Source: Kovacikia minuta CCNUW1 (GTDB lineage Bacteria > Cyanobacteriota > Cyanobacteriia > Leptolyngbyales > Leptolyngbyaceae). Taken from it: DNA of 64,000 nt. Of the stretch, positions 45,544-54,355 are shown one piece after another; within the stretch, counting starts at the first letter, position 1, and every line of letters begins with the position of its first letter. The stretch spans positions 2,852,001-2,916,000 of the forward strand of contig NZ_CP083582.1 of NCBI RefSeq assembly GCF_020091585.1. The letters run 5' to 3'. The notes beneath the pieces were generated by a model. The model was not told where the DNA came from. It was given only the letters and a program-made list of their open reading frames with translations, and did no database searches. A program made the translations under genes and the position numbers.

Positions 45544-46705
45544 TTATAGCTCCTCATCCAAACCGGATAACCAAATTTCTTCTACTTCACGCTGCTTCAA
45601 CGCCTCAATAATGCTACGGCTGTAATACTCCAAAAAGTTATCAAGTCCTTTTTGTTCACGAGCTGCTAATTGAATCGGCAATGGCATCGCATCCTGCCCA
45701 CCAACGACCATTAAAGCCATCACTTGACCACAGAGACGATCTAGCAGTTTCGCACTCCATTCTGGAGCGTCTCCCACGAGTTGCATTAATCTGGGAGCAA
45801 TATTTTGTGCTGCTCGAAAATGTAGACCTACAACCCCCAAATTAACCACATTACTTGGTTCCATTTGGGGGGTTTGCACATTCATTTGAAAAGCAACTGT
45901 ACGAGTGGTAGCTGCCAACAACCCCATAGACAAAACGACGCTCACCAATTCCTGCTATGGAACGCGAAACATCATTGAGTTGCCTAAGCTTGTCTTGATT
46001 GATCCATTCCGTAGAGAGAATTTGCTCTTGTCCATTGGGAGTTCGCAGATCCTGCTGAGCAATTTGAACAATTGCTCCATATCGCTTAGATGTAAGCCCA
46101 ACAATAGCTGTACCTTGGGGATTCCACGGGAGAAGCTTACTCCGATGGTTTTCCCAAAAAGCTGAGATGGTTTTCAGCGTTTGCTCGAAAGTTAGTCCAT
46201 ATTCTCCGCTTCTGTCTACCCGTTGTGGCACCATGCTGCGTTCTAACGTCAGTGGACAGTCAAGGAGAATCAGATCATAAGGGTCACCTGACTGTAATGC
46301 CGCGTCTGCCATTTCATAGGCTTGTCGAATGCCAATCAATTGCAATCGCTTAGATTGATCCTCAAAATTGATATCATCCAGTTCACAAGTGCTATCTTGA
46401 CCTACGGTTGATACCGCATTGTTATCAACCGCAAGATCTAATCGGGAGGCTGCCGCAACATATAAAGATCCTCCTAGTGTCTTTTTCACTGAATATTGAG
46501 TTGAAATCCCTGCAACTCGCAAGTTCAAAGGATTAGGACGATCGACTGACTTTACTAATCCAGCATCCGCAAATAAGGGGGCGACTTGTTCAATATCCCT
46601 AATTTGACTCAATATTCGTCCCACAGTACCTGGGAGATGAATTTGAGATTGTATTGCTAATGATTGCGTGAGAGAACGCCCTTGATGCTCTGTGGTTTTG
46701 GTCAT
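45544..46705 (-). pseudogene. nurA: NurA-domain nuclease, split by a frameshift
   Basis: Partner nuclease of HerA. The N-terminal frame (46705 to 45851) has the NurA core: GGSLYVAAASRLDLA, then PYDLILLDCPLTLERSMVP with a likely catalytic Asp. It ends ...RRFVYGVVGSYHSY. The true continuation LAATTRTVAFQMNVQTPQMEPSNVV, with VVGLHFR and AREQKGLDNFLEYYSRSI, is in the next frame to 45544. An extra base in GGGGTTGTTGG near 45920 explains the break. Starts with a 4-base ATGA overlap with the previous gene. Both halves together make about 385 aa. Confidence 0.8.
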
Positions 46706-47550
46706 TGTATTAATGCCTCCAATTCTTTGGCATAAGGTGCATACGGGCTCTCAAGCAACGTTTGACGTCCAAAATTTGTTGGATGTGCTTCACTTACGAG
46801 TCCTTGCGTTTGTAACTCCTGCAAACACTGCGCTGCCTGAGTAGGATCAAGTGAGAAAATCGGAGAGTTTTGTAGGGCTTCTAATGCGTCTTTAGCGGAA
46901 TCAAAGTGTGCTGTCAGTAAATGGAGCAATACGGTAAAGTGATCTAGAGAAGGCAGGAAAGCAGGCTCAGAACTAGGTTGGCTTTCAACGCTGATGGCAC
47001 GGCCAAGTTCAGACAAATTACCCAGCCACTCTTGCAATGCTGGTACCCAATCTAAGACCACAAGAGACCAAAGCGGCAAGCAGGTTATAGCAAAAACACC
47101 AGAATGTGGATGCTTACGGTAATAGACTGTACAAAGACTTTGGTCATCCCACGTTCCACCAATGCTCTGAGCAATTTGAAGCTGCCCCTCCAATTCATAC
47201 TGAACTTCCGGTGCTAATGCATCTAAGAAGGCATGTTCTTTTGACGAGACTAAAGTTTGTCGGCGTTGTGCTTTCCATTCCACAGGCAACTTACACTCCA
47301 TAGATTTGAAAGGGGGAAGGAGTAACAGCACTCGCCCTGGTTCCTGCGACCAGGTTAACCATGCCCTTTGTGCTTCTTTTGTTGCTTCTTGGAAGTCTGA
47401 GCCAAACAGTAAGCAAATACCGTTTTTATCAGGCACCTCTTCTGATGGCTGAGCTTTCACTGTTGTCTTGAGAATTCGTCCTCTGCGATGGCTTGCTAAG
47501 GAACCACCTAGCCAAACCTGATATTGGAAACCTGTTGCAGTACTACTCAT
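46702..47550 (-). CDS. Unknown protein of the HerA-NurA operon
   Basis: 282-aa protein, no recognised domain. The ATG at 47550 follows the stop of the large ATPase gene by one base; a longer frame reaching 47781 would overlap that gene heavily and is unlikely. The C-terminal 80 residues (FTVLLHLLTAHFDSAKDALEALQ, AAQCLQELQTQGLV) look like a helical, winged-helix-type domain. No signal peptide or membrane helix. Coupled translation implies it works with the ATPase and NurA. Confidence 0.6.
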   Translation of the reverse strand: MSSTATGFQYQVWLGGSLASHRRGRILKTTVKAQPSEEVPDKNGICLLFGSDFQEATKEAQRAWLTWSQEPGRVLLLLPPFKSMECKLPVEWKAQRRQTLVSSKEHAFLDALAPEVQYELEGQLQIAQSIGGTWDDQSLCTVYYRKHPHSGVFAITCLPLWSLVVLDWVPALQEWLGNLSELGRAISVESQPSSEPAFLPSLDHFTVLLHLLTAHFDSAKDALEALQNSPIFSLDPTQAAQCLQELQTQGLVSEAHPTNFGRQTLLESPYAPYAKELEALIQ

Positions 47551-47551
47551 T

Positions 47552-50500
47552 TCATGAGCCTCCCAAACGATAGGTACGAACCAGCAAGCCGGAGCGAACC
47601 AATTGTTCTTCTTCTTGAGGCTCAAGACCAGGATCTTGTCCGTGTTCGATCGCTTCAACGATACGCTGCCATCGCCCGAAGTTAATGGAATTTGGAAGCA
47701 ATTCATTTGCCTCCTGTACCCAATGGATTCGCCGTGCTTCAAGCAGAGCGATCGCCGCTTTGAGGCTACCCGCTTGTTCAAGTTCTAACCGGCTCAGTGG
47801 GGAGCGAGGTTGTTGCCCTTTAGCTTTGAGAAGTTGGTTAAAGCTAGTTTCGATCGATTGAATATCGGGCTTATTGAGCAGATCACTGATAAAGCCGCTG
47901 ACTGCATTATCAAGCGTTAGTAACTGAGTCCGTAGTTGGTTCAGTTGTTGTCTAGGAACATTCAATAATGAGTCTGCTGCTTTCATGAGGGGTTGAAAGT
48001 TTCCTTGCTTAGCGGGGCGATCGTACAGAGGATCATCCCGCAATGCTTCTACTTCCTCTTCCTGTAATGTCGCGAGATGGTCTTCAATAAAAGTGGGTTT
48101 ACTTTTTAGTTGCTCAAAGCCATCTACTCCAGAGGGATAGGAAAAGTCTTTTGGCGCATCCTCTAACAGATGTTCCAGCTTTTCTAAGCGGGATTTTGCA
48201 TCCTCCAGTTGTCCTTGAAGATTTTCAAAGGCTTGTCTGAATCGACGAAAACCACTCACAATTTGCCCATCAATTTCTTCAAATGAAATTGCGACAATGC
48301 TAGTTCCTTCAATGCTCAGCCCTACTTCTCGGCATAACTGAGCTAATCGGTTCATTGCATCTGCAACCCGCAGACCCTTCAGACATTGCCCTAAAGCACT
48401 GGCATCGGTCATTTGCTGCTGTGCAGTGCTGCCTAGAGGTGTGCCAGCTCGAATTGCTCCTTCTAAAATGTGGCGGATCTTTTCCAACGAAAGGGTAAAA
48501 AGTTGAATCGGGAAGTAGGATAGTTTAGAATTTTCTACCAACGATCGCATCGTGACTTCTAGAGCATCAATTTGAGCAATAGTTCTGTCGCGAATAGTCA
48601 GAATTCTATCTGAAAATAATTCAGCTCGCCGAATACGACGCCATAAAGACTCATTCGTATTGTATAAATCTAAAGTTCTCACATTTTCTTCAACGAATGT
48701 CCCGTAAGAATTTTGGTCATAAACATAATCAATAGCTGACACCAGCTCTAATCGCTGCTTAGCAAATTCGAGCAGCAACCTTCTTTTTTGGGTTAAATCT
48801 AACGTTTCTGAAGTCGTTGGATAAGTGTCTTCATTCGTTTCTAGATTTCGTAAGCATTCTTTAGCCCGTTTTATATTTGCTCGAGCCTGAACAGTTTCAC
48901 TTCCATCTGAGAAACCAAAAAGCTGATCAATTGCTCCTTCACCAAAGACCTCTTGAATTTTGAGAATAATCTTCGGGTAATCCTGATTCAGCCAGTGTTC
49001 AGCTGCTTGAATACGGCTACGCAGTGTTGGTAGTTGCAGGAAATCAAAGTTCCCGTTTGGATTCGAAACTGAAAAGCCTAAGTCAACTACAAAGCTCAGC
49101 CAGTCACTAAAGATATCCTTAGGCTTAGACCCCTCCCAGGTATACCCCCAAAACCACGCCTGCTTAGCTATTTCTTCTGACCAGAATGATCTTCTCTCTT
49201 TAACAAAGCGTTCCAGTATCTTTACAAGAAAGGGAGGAATTTCTGCTTCGTCGTTACTTTCATGCCCTGAGAAAAGATTAGCTTGTTCTTCAAAGGAATA
49301 GCCTGAGGCACGAATACTCCGGGATAAGTCTAGCTTTTCCAAGAGAGCCTTCAATGCTTCTACATCTATGCCGCTGTTTTCATCTGCTTGATATAAAGCA
49401 TGGTCAGAGGTTTCTAATAGAAAGTATTTCCAGGCACGTCTTAAGAGTCCTTTTTCATCCGCCTTTAAAGAACCACTTGGGCGCAGCGGCCAAGCAATCC
49501 ATCCCTCTTGATTCAGGTTTTGTCGCCATCGCTGGATCTCTTCCAGCAACCCTCGTTGAAAGGCATTAATACGCTGTGTAAAAGCCGTATTAAAGTTAGA
49601 GATGTCTATCTGAAAGCCATGTTGATCTTGAGTACGCAAACCAACACGATGAAGCACATACTCTTCATTCGTTGAGAGTTGGTATAGCAAAAGATAGCTT
49701 TTGGCATCTTTCAATTTCTGGGAAGCAGGATTTTTTAAGCGCTCGACTAAAGCCCGTGAGGATGTGAACACAATCACGGGAGTTTTCCCTTCAACACCAA
49801 ACTGTGCAGCTACAGCATTACAAAGTTCCTCTAATTCCTGTTCATTTTGTACCCAAGCGAAAATCGCTCGCCCTCTGGGATGAAGTTTGAGGGCGTCACA
49901 CGTGACTAATCCTCCTTGCTCTCGTCCTCGGCTTGCTCTTGGCGTTGCAATCACCACAAAGTCATCTGAAAATCCAGGTGATATTGGGTCATAACCCCAG
50001 TTCTGATCTAAGACGCGCATAACGCCGGTCAACATTTCACGAGCGCGTTCTGTTGTCGGTTGTTGTTTGCGATCGCTCATCGCCTGTTCATGGGCGCTGC
50101 TTTGATCAGGATCACGGAAAATTAAAGAGGTCTGGCTGCGTTTGCGATAACGCAGATCGAGCCGCTCCAACATTGCGATACTAGGGCCAACATGGGTTGC
50201 ATTCTCCTCGGAAATGTCTGTTGCACCTAGAAAGTATTGCCAGAGGGCACGAGCCGCATCTTCTGCTGCTGGGTGGGGATAGAGGAAGCTGACCAGATCA
50301 ATAAATTCTGACTGATGTAATGGCACAAGCAGGGTTCGTTTTCCATCAGGGCGCTTACCGTCGGGGGTACGGTTGAGCGGTCCTTCACTGACATTTTGTT
50401 GATGGGCCTCATTCTGATGGGCATAAATTGCATAGGTACTGAGATTATCCAGGAGTTGACGTAGGTCTAGAGGTTGCGAAGTGCCTGCTAATCTCCACCC

Positions 50501-51922
50501 CTCTTTCTTCCCTTCCTCCTTTTCTCGCTCAAACTTTGCAGCCCGGAGCGCTTTACTGCACTCTAATTCATCCCAACTCATCTGTCGGTAGCGTAAAGCC
50601 ACCGGTTCGTTGTACTCATTTTGGGCAGTTAAAAGTGCTTGCAGTTCCTCTGCTTCCCATCGGCTTATAGATACCGGCAATTGGGCATAAAGTAGTTCTT
50701 TGGCAGAGGGTAGATAAGCGCGATTGATCTGAAGTTCATTAATTGCGTTGTAATCCAGAACATAATCGCGAATTCGGCTAGAGCTTTTTACGAGTTCGTC
50801 AAATAAGTTGCCAACGGTCAGAGACTCTTCATGATTGCGATCGCTTTTCTTGTTGTCGTCCTTTTGCTTTTCAGTCCGTCGAACTCTTAATCGACCATCA
50901 ACGTTCGCCATGATCACGTTGAACCAACCAAAGTTACCGCCACTCATGGCATAGGCTGCTTCAACAAGACCGGGAGGGTATTGCTCACTCAACCGTCCTT
51001 CACTCGCCAGAGTTCTGACAAAGTCACTGACATCTGCAAATGCATTCTGGGATAAATCTACCAGTTCAAAACGACGGGCAGTGGATTGAATTTCTCTTAG
51101 TTCATCCCCAATCGCAGGTGAGCAGAGTGCGACATATCGTAGCCAGGGCAATTTACGTCGGGGATCTTCTTCCTTAATGGCTTTACCCAGAAGTTTGATA
51201 GCCCGACCATCCATGTGTTTGATGTCGCGATCTTCTAAACCGTAGGTGCTCGTTTCTGCAACAGTTTCGAGTTCATCCAAAGCAACCAGAATGTATTTAA
51301 TTCCAAATTCCTCAAGATAGCTGTAAGCCGTCTGACACAAGCGAGTTACCAAGTAAGGATCTTCATAGAGGGTTTCATCACTGTGGTTCGCACTCACCTC
51401 TAGGATTTCTGCTAAGCGGGTTTCATCAAACCCCTGCGTGAGCAGTCGATCGTAGGCTTCCTGGGCAATTTGTCCCTGAATTGAACTATCAAATTCACCT
51501 CTTGCTAGGGGGAGCAATGCTTTGTAGAGACCATAGCCAAACCAGTTATCAATATTGTGGTGTTCATTGGCGATCTGGCTATACCGGATATATAGTCCGA
51601 GATATTGCTCCCGATCCGCCGCATCATTAAAGAGACTGGCTTTAACGAGGACTCCTGCCTCACTCCGGACATACCATCCCTTTGATGTGTCGTTAATCTG
51701 ACTAATGAGTTCATAGGCTAAGCGAGATTTACCAATACCCCACTGGGCAATGATGGCAAACACATGAGCAAATTGCTCTGACTCCTGATCTACGACATGA
51801 ATAAACTGCTTGAAGGTGTCGTAAAACGTTCCCTGTCCCACGATGGGATGGGTCAAAGGATAAGTAGAGACCCCACCGGCAGCCCATTGATGTTTAGTGA
51901 TTGGTGACATAGCTTGGCTCAT
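47552..51922 (-). CDS. Large P-loop ATPase (1456 aa), candidate defence core protein
   Basis: 1456-aa protein. Residues about 30-340 are an AAA/STAND-like ATPase: Walker A AQWGIGKS at 59-66 and Walker B ILVALDELE at 211-219, with D216 and E217. The middle region has helical and mixed segments; PVIVFTSSRALVERL resembles a Rossmann-like strand-loop. Residues about 1150-1456 are rich in coiled coil (FENLQGQLEDAKSRLEKLEHLLEDAP). Size and layout recall BrxC/PglY ATPases of BREX, but I see no firm match. It is followed immediately by two short genes and herA/nurA. Confidence 0.75.
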   Translation of the reverse strand: MSQAMSPITKHQWAAGGVSTYPLTHPIVGQGTFYDTFKQFIHVVDQESEQFAHVFAIIAQWGIGKSRLAYELISQINDTSKGWYVRSEAGVLVKASLFNDAADREQYLGLYIRYSQIANEHHNIDNWFGYGLYKALLPLARGEFDSSIQGQIAQEAYDRLLTQGFDETRLAEILEVSANHSDETLYEDPYLVTRLCQTAYSYLEEFGIKYILVALDELETVAETSTYGLEDRDIKHMDGRAIKLLGKAIKEEDPRRKLPWLRYVALCSPAIGDELREIQSTARRFELVDLSQNAFADVSDFVRTLASEGRLSEQYPPGLVEAAYAMSGGNFGWFNVIMANVDGRLRVRRTEKQKDDNKKSDRNHEESLTVGNLFDELVKSSSRIRDYVLDYNAINELQINRAYLPSAKELLYAQLPVSISRWEAEELQALLTAQNEYNEPVALRYRQMSWDELECSKALRAAKFEREKEEGKKEGWRLAGTSQPLDLRQLLDNLSTYAIYAHQNEAHQQNVSEGPLNRTPDGKRPDGKRTLLVPLHQSEFIDLVSFLYPHPAAEDAARALWQYFLGATDISEENATHVGPSIAMLERLDLRYRKRSQTSLIFRDPDQSSAHEQAMSDRKQQPTTERAREMLTGVMRVLDQNWGYDPISPGFSDDFVVIATPRASRGREQGGLVTCDALKLHPRGRAIFAWVQNEQELEELCNAVAAQFGVEGKTPVIVFTSSRALVERLKNPASQKLKDAKSYLLLYQLSTNEEYVLHRVGLRTQDQHGFQIDISNFNTAFTQRINAFQRGLLEEIQRWRQNLNQEGWIAWPLRPSGSLKADEKGLLRRAWKYFLLETSDHALYQADENSGIDVEALKALLEKLDLSRSIRASGYSFEEQANLFSGHESNDEAEIPPFLVKILERFVKERRSFWSEEIAKQAWFWGYTWEGSKPKDIFSDWLSFVVDLGFSVSNPNGNFDFLQLPTLRSRIQAAEHWLNQDYPKIILKIQEVFGEGAIDQLFGFSDGSETVQARANIKRAKECLRNLETNEDTYPTTSETLDLTQKRRLLLEFAKQRLELVSAIDYVYDQNSYGTFVEENVRTLDLYNTNESLWRRIRRAELFSDRILTIRDRTIAQIDALEVTMRSLVENSKLSYFPIQLFTLSLEKIRHILEGAIRAGTPLGSTAQQQMTDASALGQCLKGLRVADAMNRLAQLCREVGLSIEGTSIVAISFEEIDGQIVSGFRRFRQAFENLQGQLEDAKSRLEKLEHLLEDAPKDFSYPSGVDGFEQLKSKPTFIEDHLATLQEEEVEALRDDPLYDRPAKQGNFQPLMKAADSLLNVPRQQLNQLRTQLLTLDNAVSGFISDLLNKPDIQSIETSFNQLLKAKGQQPRSPLSRLELEQAGSLKAAIALLEARRIHWVQEANELLPNSINFGRWQRIVEAIEHGQDPGLEPQEEEQLVRSGLLVRTYRLGGS

Positions 51923-51971
51923 AGGACATCTCGTGGCTCAATTAGCTTTAAGGGGTGCTTACAGGGTGGTC

Positions 51972-53204
51972 TTAGGGAGTGAGAACAAAGCGGCGATCGC
52001 TGGTCGAGGTCTGTTTAGCTGTCATCCGGCGCTCCTTTGCCCACTGTTCGCTGGTACTACGAATGGTGGCAGTTACAGAGCTAGCAAGACGGTTAAAGTA
52101 TTTGCTGCCGATCGCTCGGTAACAGGTGTCGGAAAATGCAGGATGGATCGTGTAATGGGGACGGTAGCCCCCAGCACCCTGAGAAAACTGCCATACTCGC
52201 TGCTGAATTAAGGCTTCAATCACCGGAGCCAACTGGGCATCTAAGGCATCAACCTGAGAAGCAAGGATGTCGATACCGAGCTGGTGTAGCACTCGCAACA
52301 GCAGCTCTCCTAAGGAACCACAGAGAATTTCATCACCTTCAGCACTACTGATCAAAACCGATACTTGAGGGGGGCGGTAAGCAAGGGCTACATTACTGGG
52401 ATCTAGCTCTAACATCAGTTCGCCAGAAATCCGTTCTGCGGCCCAAGCTTCCTGGGTAAAAACAATTTGAGCTAACAGAAAACACCAGGGACGAGCCAGT
52501 ACCCAATACATCACCGCTAATTCAGGGCGTTCTTCGCTTTCTGGTGGCGCATAGTCTGCCCAACTGCCAGAAAGAATTGAAGTGGTGTGCCATTGCTTCT
52601 GAGGTTGGCTGACTTCAGTTGCAGGACTGGGTGGTTGAATGAGTCGTCCTTTGAGCCAGTTTTGAGCCGGGTTTAGTTGATCAACATTGGGTAAGGCTGC
52701 ACCGAGTTTACCTTGGTCACCCTCAATTAAGGGAGCAGTCGCACCCAGAACTCGGTAGACCTTTGGTGTTGCGATCGCCTGATCTGCGGGTACCTCAAAG
52801 ACGCTTCGTTCGAGGGCAGTAAATGAGGTCGCATCAAGCTTGGATTGGGGCAGTAGCTCTAGGAGTGTTTCCGCACAATATCCCAAAGTACTGATGGCTT
52901 CACACAGACCAGCTCCATCCCGTTGTTGTCCCAACTCTTGCAACCGAGCACAGGCAATTTGCTGCCAAGCCTGACGAATGTCGGGTTCACAACTCAAAAT
53001 AGCCCCAATGACTTCTGATTGAGTGGGTAAAATTCTGAGCAACGTGACCAGGGTGGGAGTGGCAACCGATCGCTGCTGGTCAGCAGATAATGTCCATAAT
53101 CCCAAGGTTTCACCGATGGGCAAATCTGCCAATTTAGAATGGCTCACTTCTCCAGTGGTGAGGAGTTGCTTGACGGCATCGAGAGTCGTGGAGGTTAACG
53201 GCAT
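51972..53204 (-). CDS. Unknown protein preceding the large ATPase
   Basis: 410-aa protein of unknown family, mostly helical and soluble. It shows a SGSWADYAPPESEERPELAVMYWVLARPW segment in the middle and a C-terminal FNRLASSVTATIRSTSEQWAKERRM. The ATG at 53204 is chosen (23 bases after the DUF4058 stop); an in-frame ATG at 53258 would overlap DUF4058. It is 50 bases before the large ATPase on the same strand, so it likely belongs to the system. Confidence 0.6.
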   Translation of the reverse strand: MPLTSTTLDAVKQLLTTGEVSHSKLADLPIGETLGLWTLSADQQRSVATPTLVTLLRILPTQSEVIGAILSCEPDIRQAWQQIACARLQELGQQRDGAGLCEAISTLGYCAETLLELLPQSKLDATSFTALERSVFEVPADQAIATPKVYRVLGATAPLIEGDQGKLGAALPNVDQLNPAQNWLKGRLIQPPSPATEVSQPQKQWHTTSILSGSWADYAPPESEERPELAVMYWVLARPWCFLLAQIVFTQEAWAAERISGELMLELDPSNVALAYRPPQVSVLISSAEGDEILCGSLGELLLRVLHQLGIDILASQVDALDAQLAPVIEALIQQRVWQFSQGAGGYRPHYTIHPAFSDTCYRAIGSKYFNRLASSVTATIRSTSEQWAKERRMTAKQTSTSDRRFVLTP

Positions 53205-53227
53205 AGGGGCAGTTTTAGTGAATAACG

Positions 53228-54007
53228 TTAACGACTTTGCAGTTGGGTCTGAAGCCATTCGATGTCCGCATTGGAGAGGACTGGCGGTGGAGGTGGTTGG
53301 GTATAGTCGAGGGAGAGGTCGTAGGCGGCTTCGTCGTAGATGGCGGAGAGGGCGGCTTGCAAGTCCAGGGGCACATCTGGATCGGGGTCTTGTAGGGGGA
53401 CGGGGATGACGGGTAGGCGATCGCGCAATTCAACAGGCCAGATTTCGGTTTGTTTAGCCTGAGCGCGGGTAAGGGCAATACAGTAAGGCACATCGGGCAA
53501 ACGAGGTTGGGCAAAGGGGCGGGTGCCTCGCCGCAGTAGATCCAGTTCCAACAGATGCACGTTGGCTTGATACAGTCGTTGGCGTTTTTGGCGGTAGGTG
53601 GTTAGCCCTGGTTCCCGTTTATTGACAGGTGAAAGAATTTCGATACTGGTAATTAGCCGATTTTTGGCGGTATCGCGGATTTCCACACTGGTCAGACGCA
53701 CCTGCACGGCTTGAGGCACAGGAAGGGAGAGGGCGGGTGGGGTAATGGTGAGGGTGTTGTGGTTGACTGTGGCTTGGGCTGGCGGCTGGCGTTGCGGGGT
53801 TTCCAGCACTTCCACATCGGGATAAAGAATACCAATCTCGCCTTCGGGAAAGGGGTCTTCAGCCAGGTAAACTTCCAGGCGGGCGGTGTAGTTGGGACGC
53901 AGCAAGGGAGTGAGGTGCTGGCGAATTTTGTTAGCCAGGGCGCTATGAACATCGGGCCAGAGGTAGCCTTCGAGGTAGGGATCCATTCCGAGAAAGGGGG
54001 AGGGCAT
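53228..54007 (-). CDS. DUF4058 family protein
   Basis: 259-aa protein starting MPSPFLGMDPYLEGYLWPDVHSALA, the signature of the cyanobacterial/planctomycete DUF4058 family. VEIRDTAKNRLITSIEILSPVNKREPG resembles a nuclease-like strand-turn with acidic residues, but the function is unknown. These genes are common and spread widely. It lies between the ATPase operon and a MITE, so its functional link to the system is uncertain. Confidence 0.88.
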   Translation of the reverse strand: MPSPFLGMDPYLEGYLWPDVHSALANKIRQHLTPLLRPNYTARLEVYLAEDPFPEGEIGILYPDVEVLETPQRQPPAQATVNHNTLTITPPALSLPVPQAVQVRLTSVEIRDTAKNRLITSIEILSPVNKREPGLTTYRQKRQRLYQANVHLLELDLLRRGTRPFAQPRLPDVPYCIALTRAQAKQTEIWPVELRDRLPVIPVPLQDPDPDVPLDLQAALSAIYDEAAYDLSLDYTQPPPPPVLSNADIEWLQTQLQSR

Positions 54008-54070
54008 GGCAGTTCACCTCACAAGTAGGTTAGCAGTGGACATGTGATCCCCCCCTGCCCCCCTTAATAA

Positions 54071-54262
54071 GGCTACCGTGTACACACAAGTCGGAAATCT
54101 GTGAACACAAGTCCTGAAACCCTTGCTCTGCCTCAACTTTGGAAATTGGCTGAAATCTCAATAATCTCGGCTTATTGAGAACCGGCAACGAGAAATCAAG
54201 GTTGTGGAGGATCAGGTTTTCGGAAAACGAATCAGCGATCGACTTGTGTGTACACCGTAGCC
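54071..54262. mobile_element. 192-bp MITE, copy 2
   Basis: By eye identical to the element at 7891-8082, with the same 23-bp imperfect terminal repeats. Target duplication is TTAATAA (54064-54070 and 54263-54269). The flanks are again CCCCCC/GGGGGG arms, so it entered the centre of a short palindrome. It lies between DUF4058 and hsdS, inside the predicted operon. Confidence 0.92.
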
Positions 54263-54355
54263 TTAATAAGGGGGGTGGCGACAGCCGGGGGGATCGAGTA
54301 ACGACTGGAATGCTCATCAGGTGTGCCACTGCACTCAAGAGTTTGCGGTCGCGAT

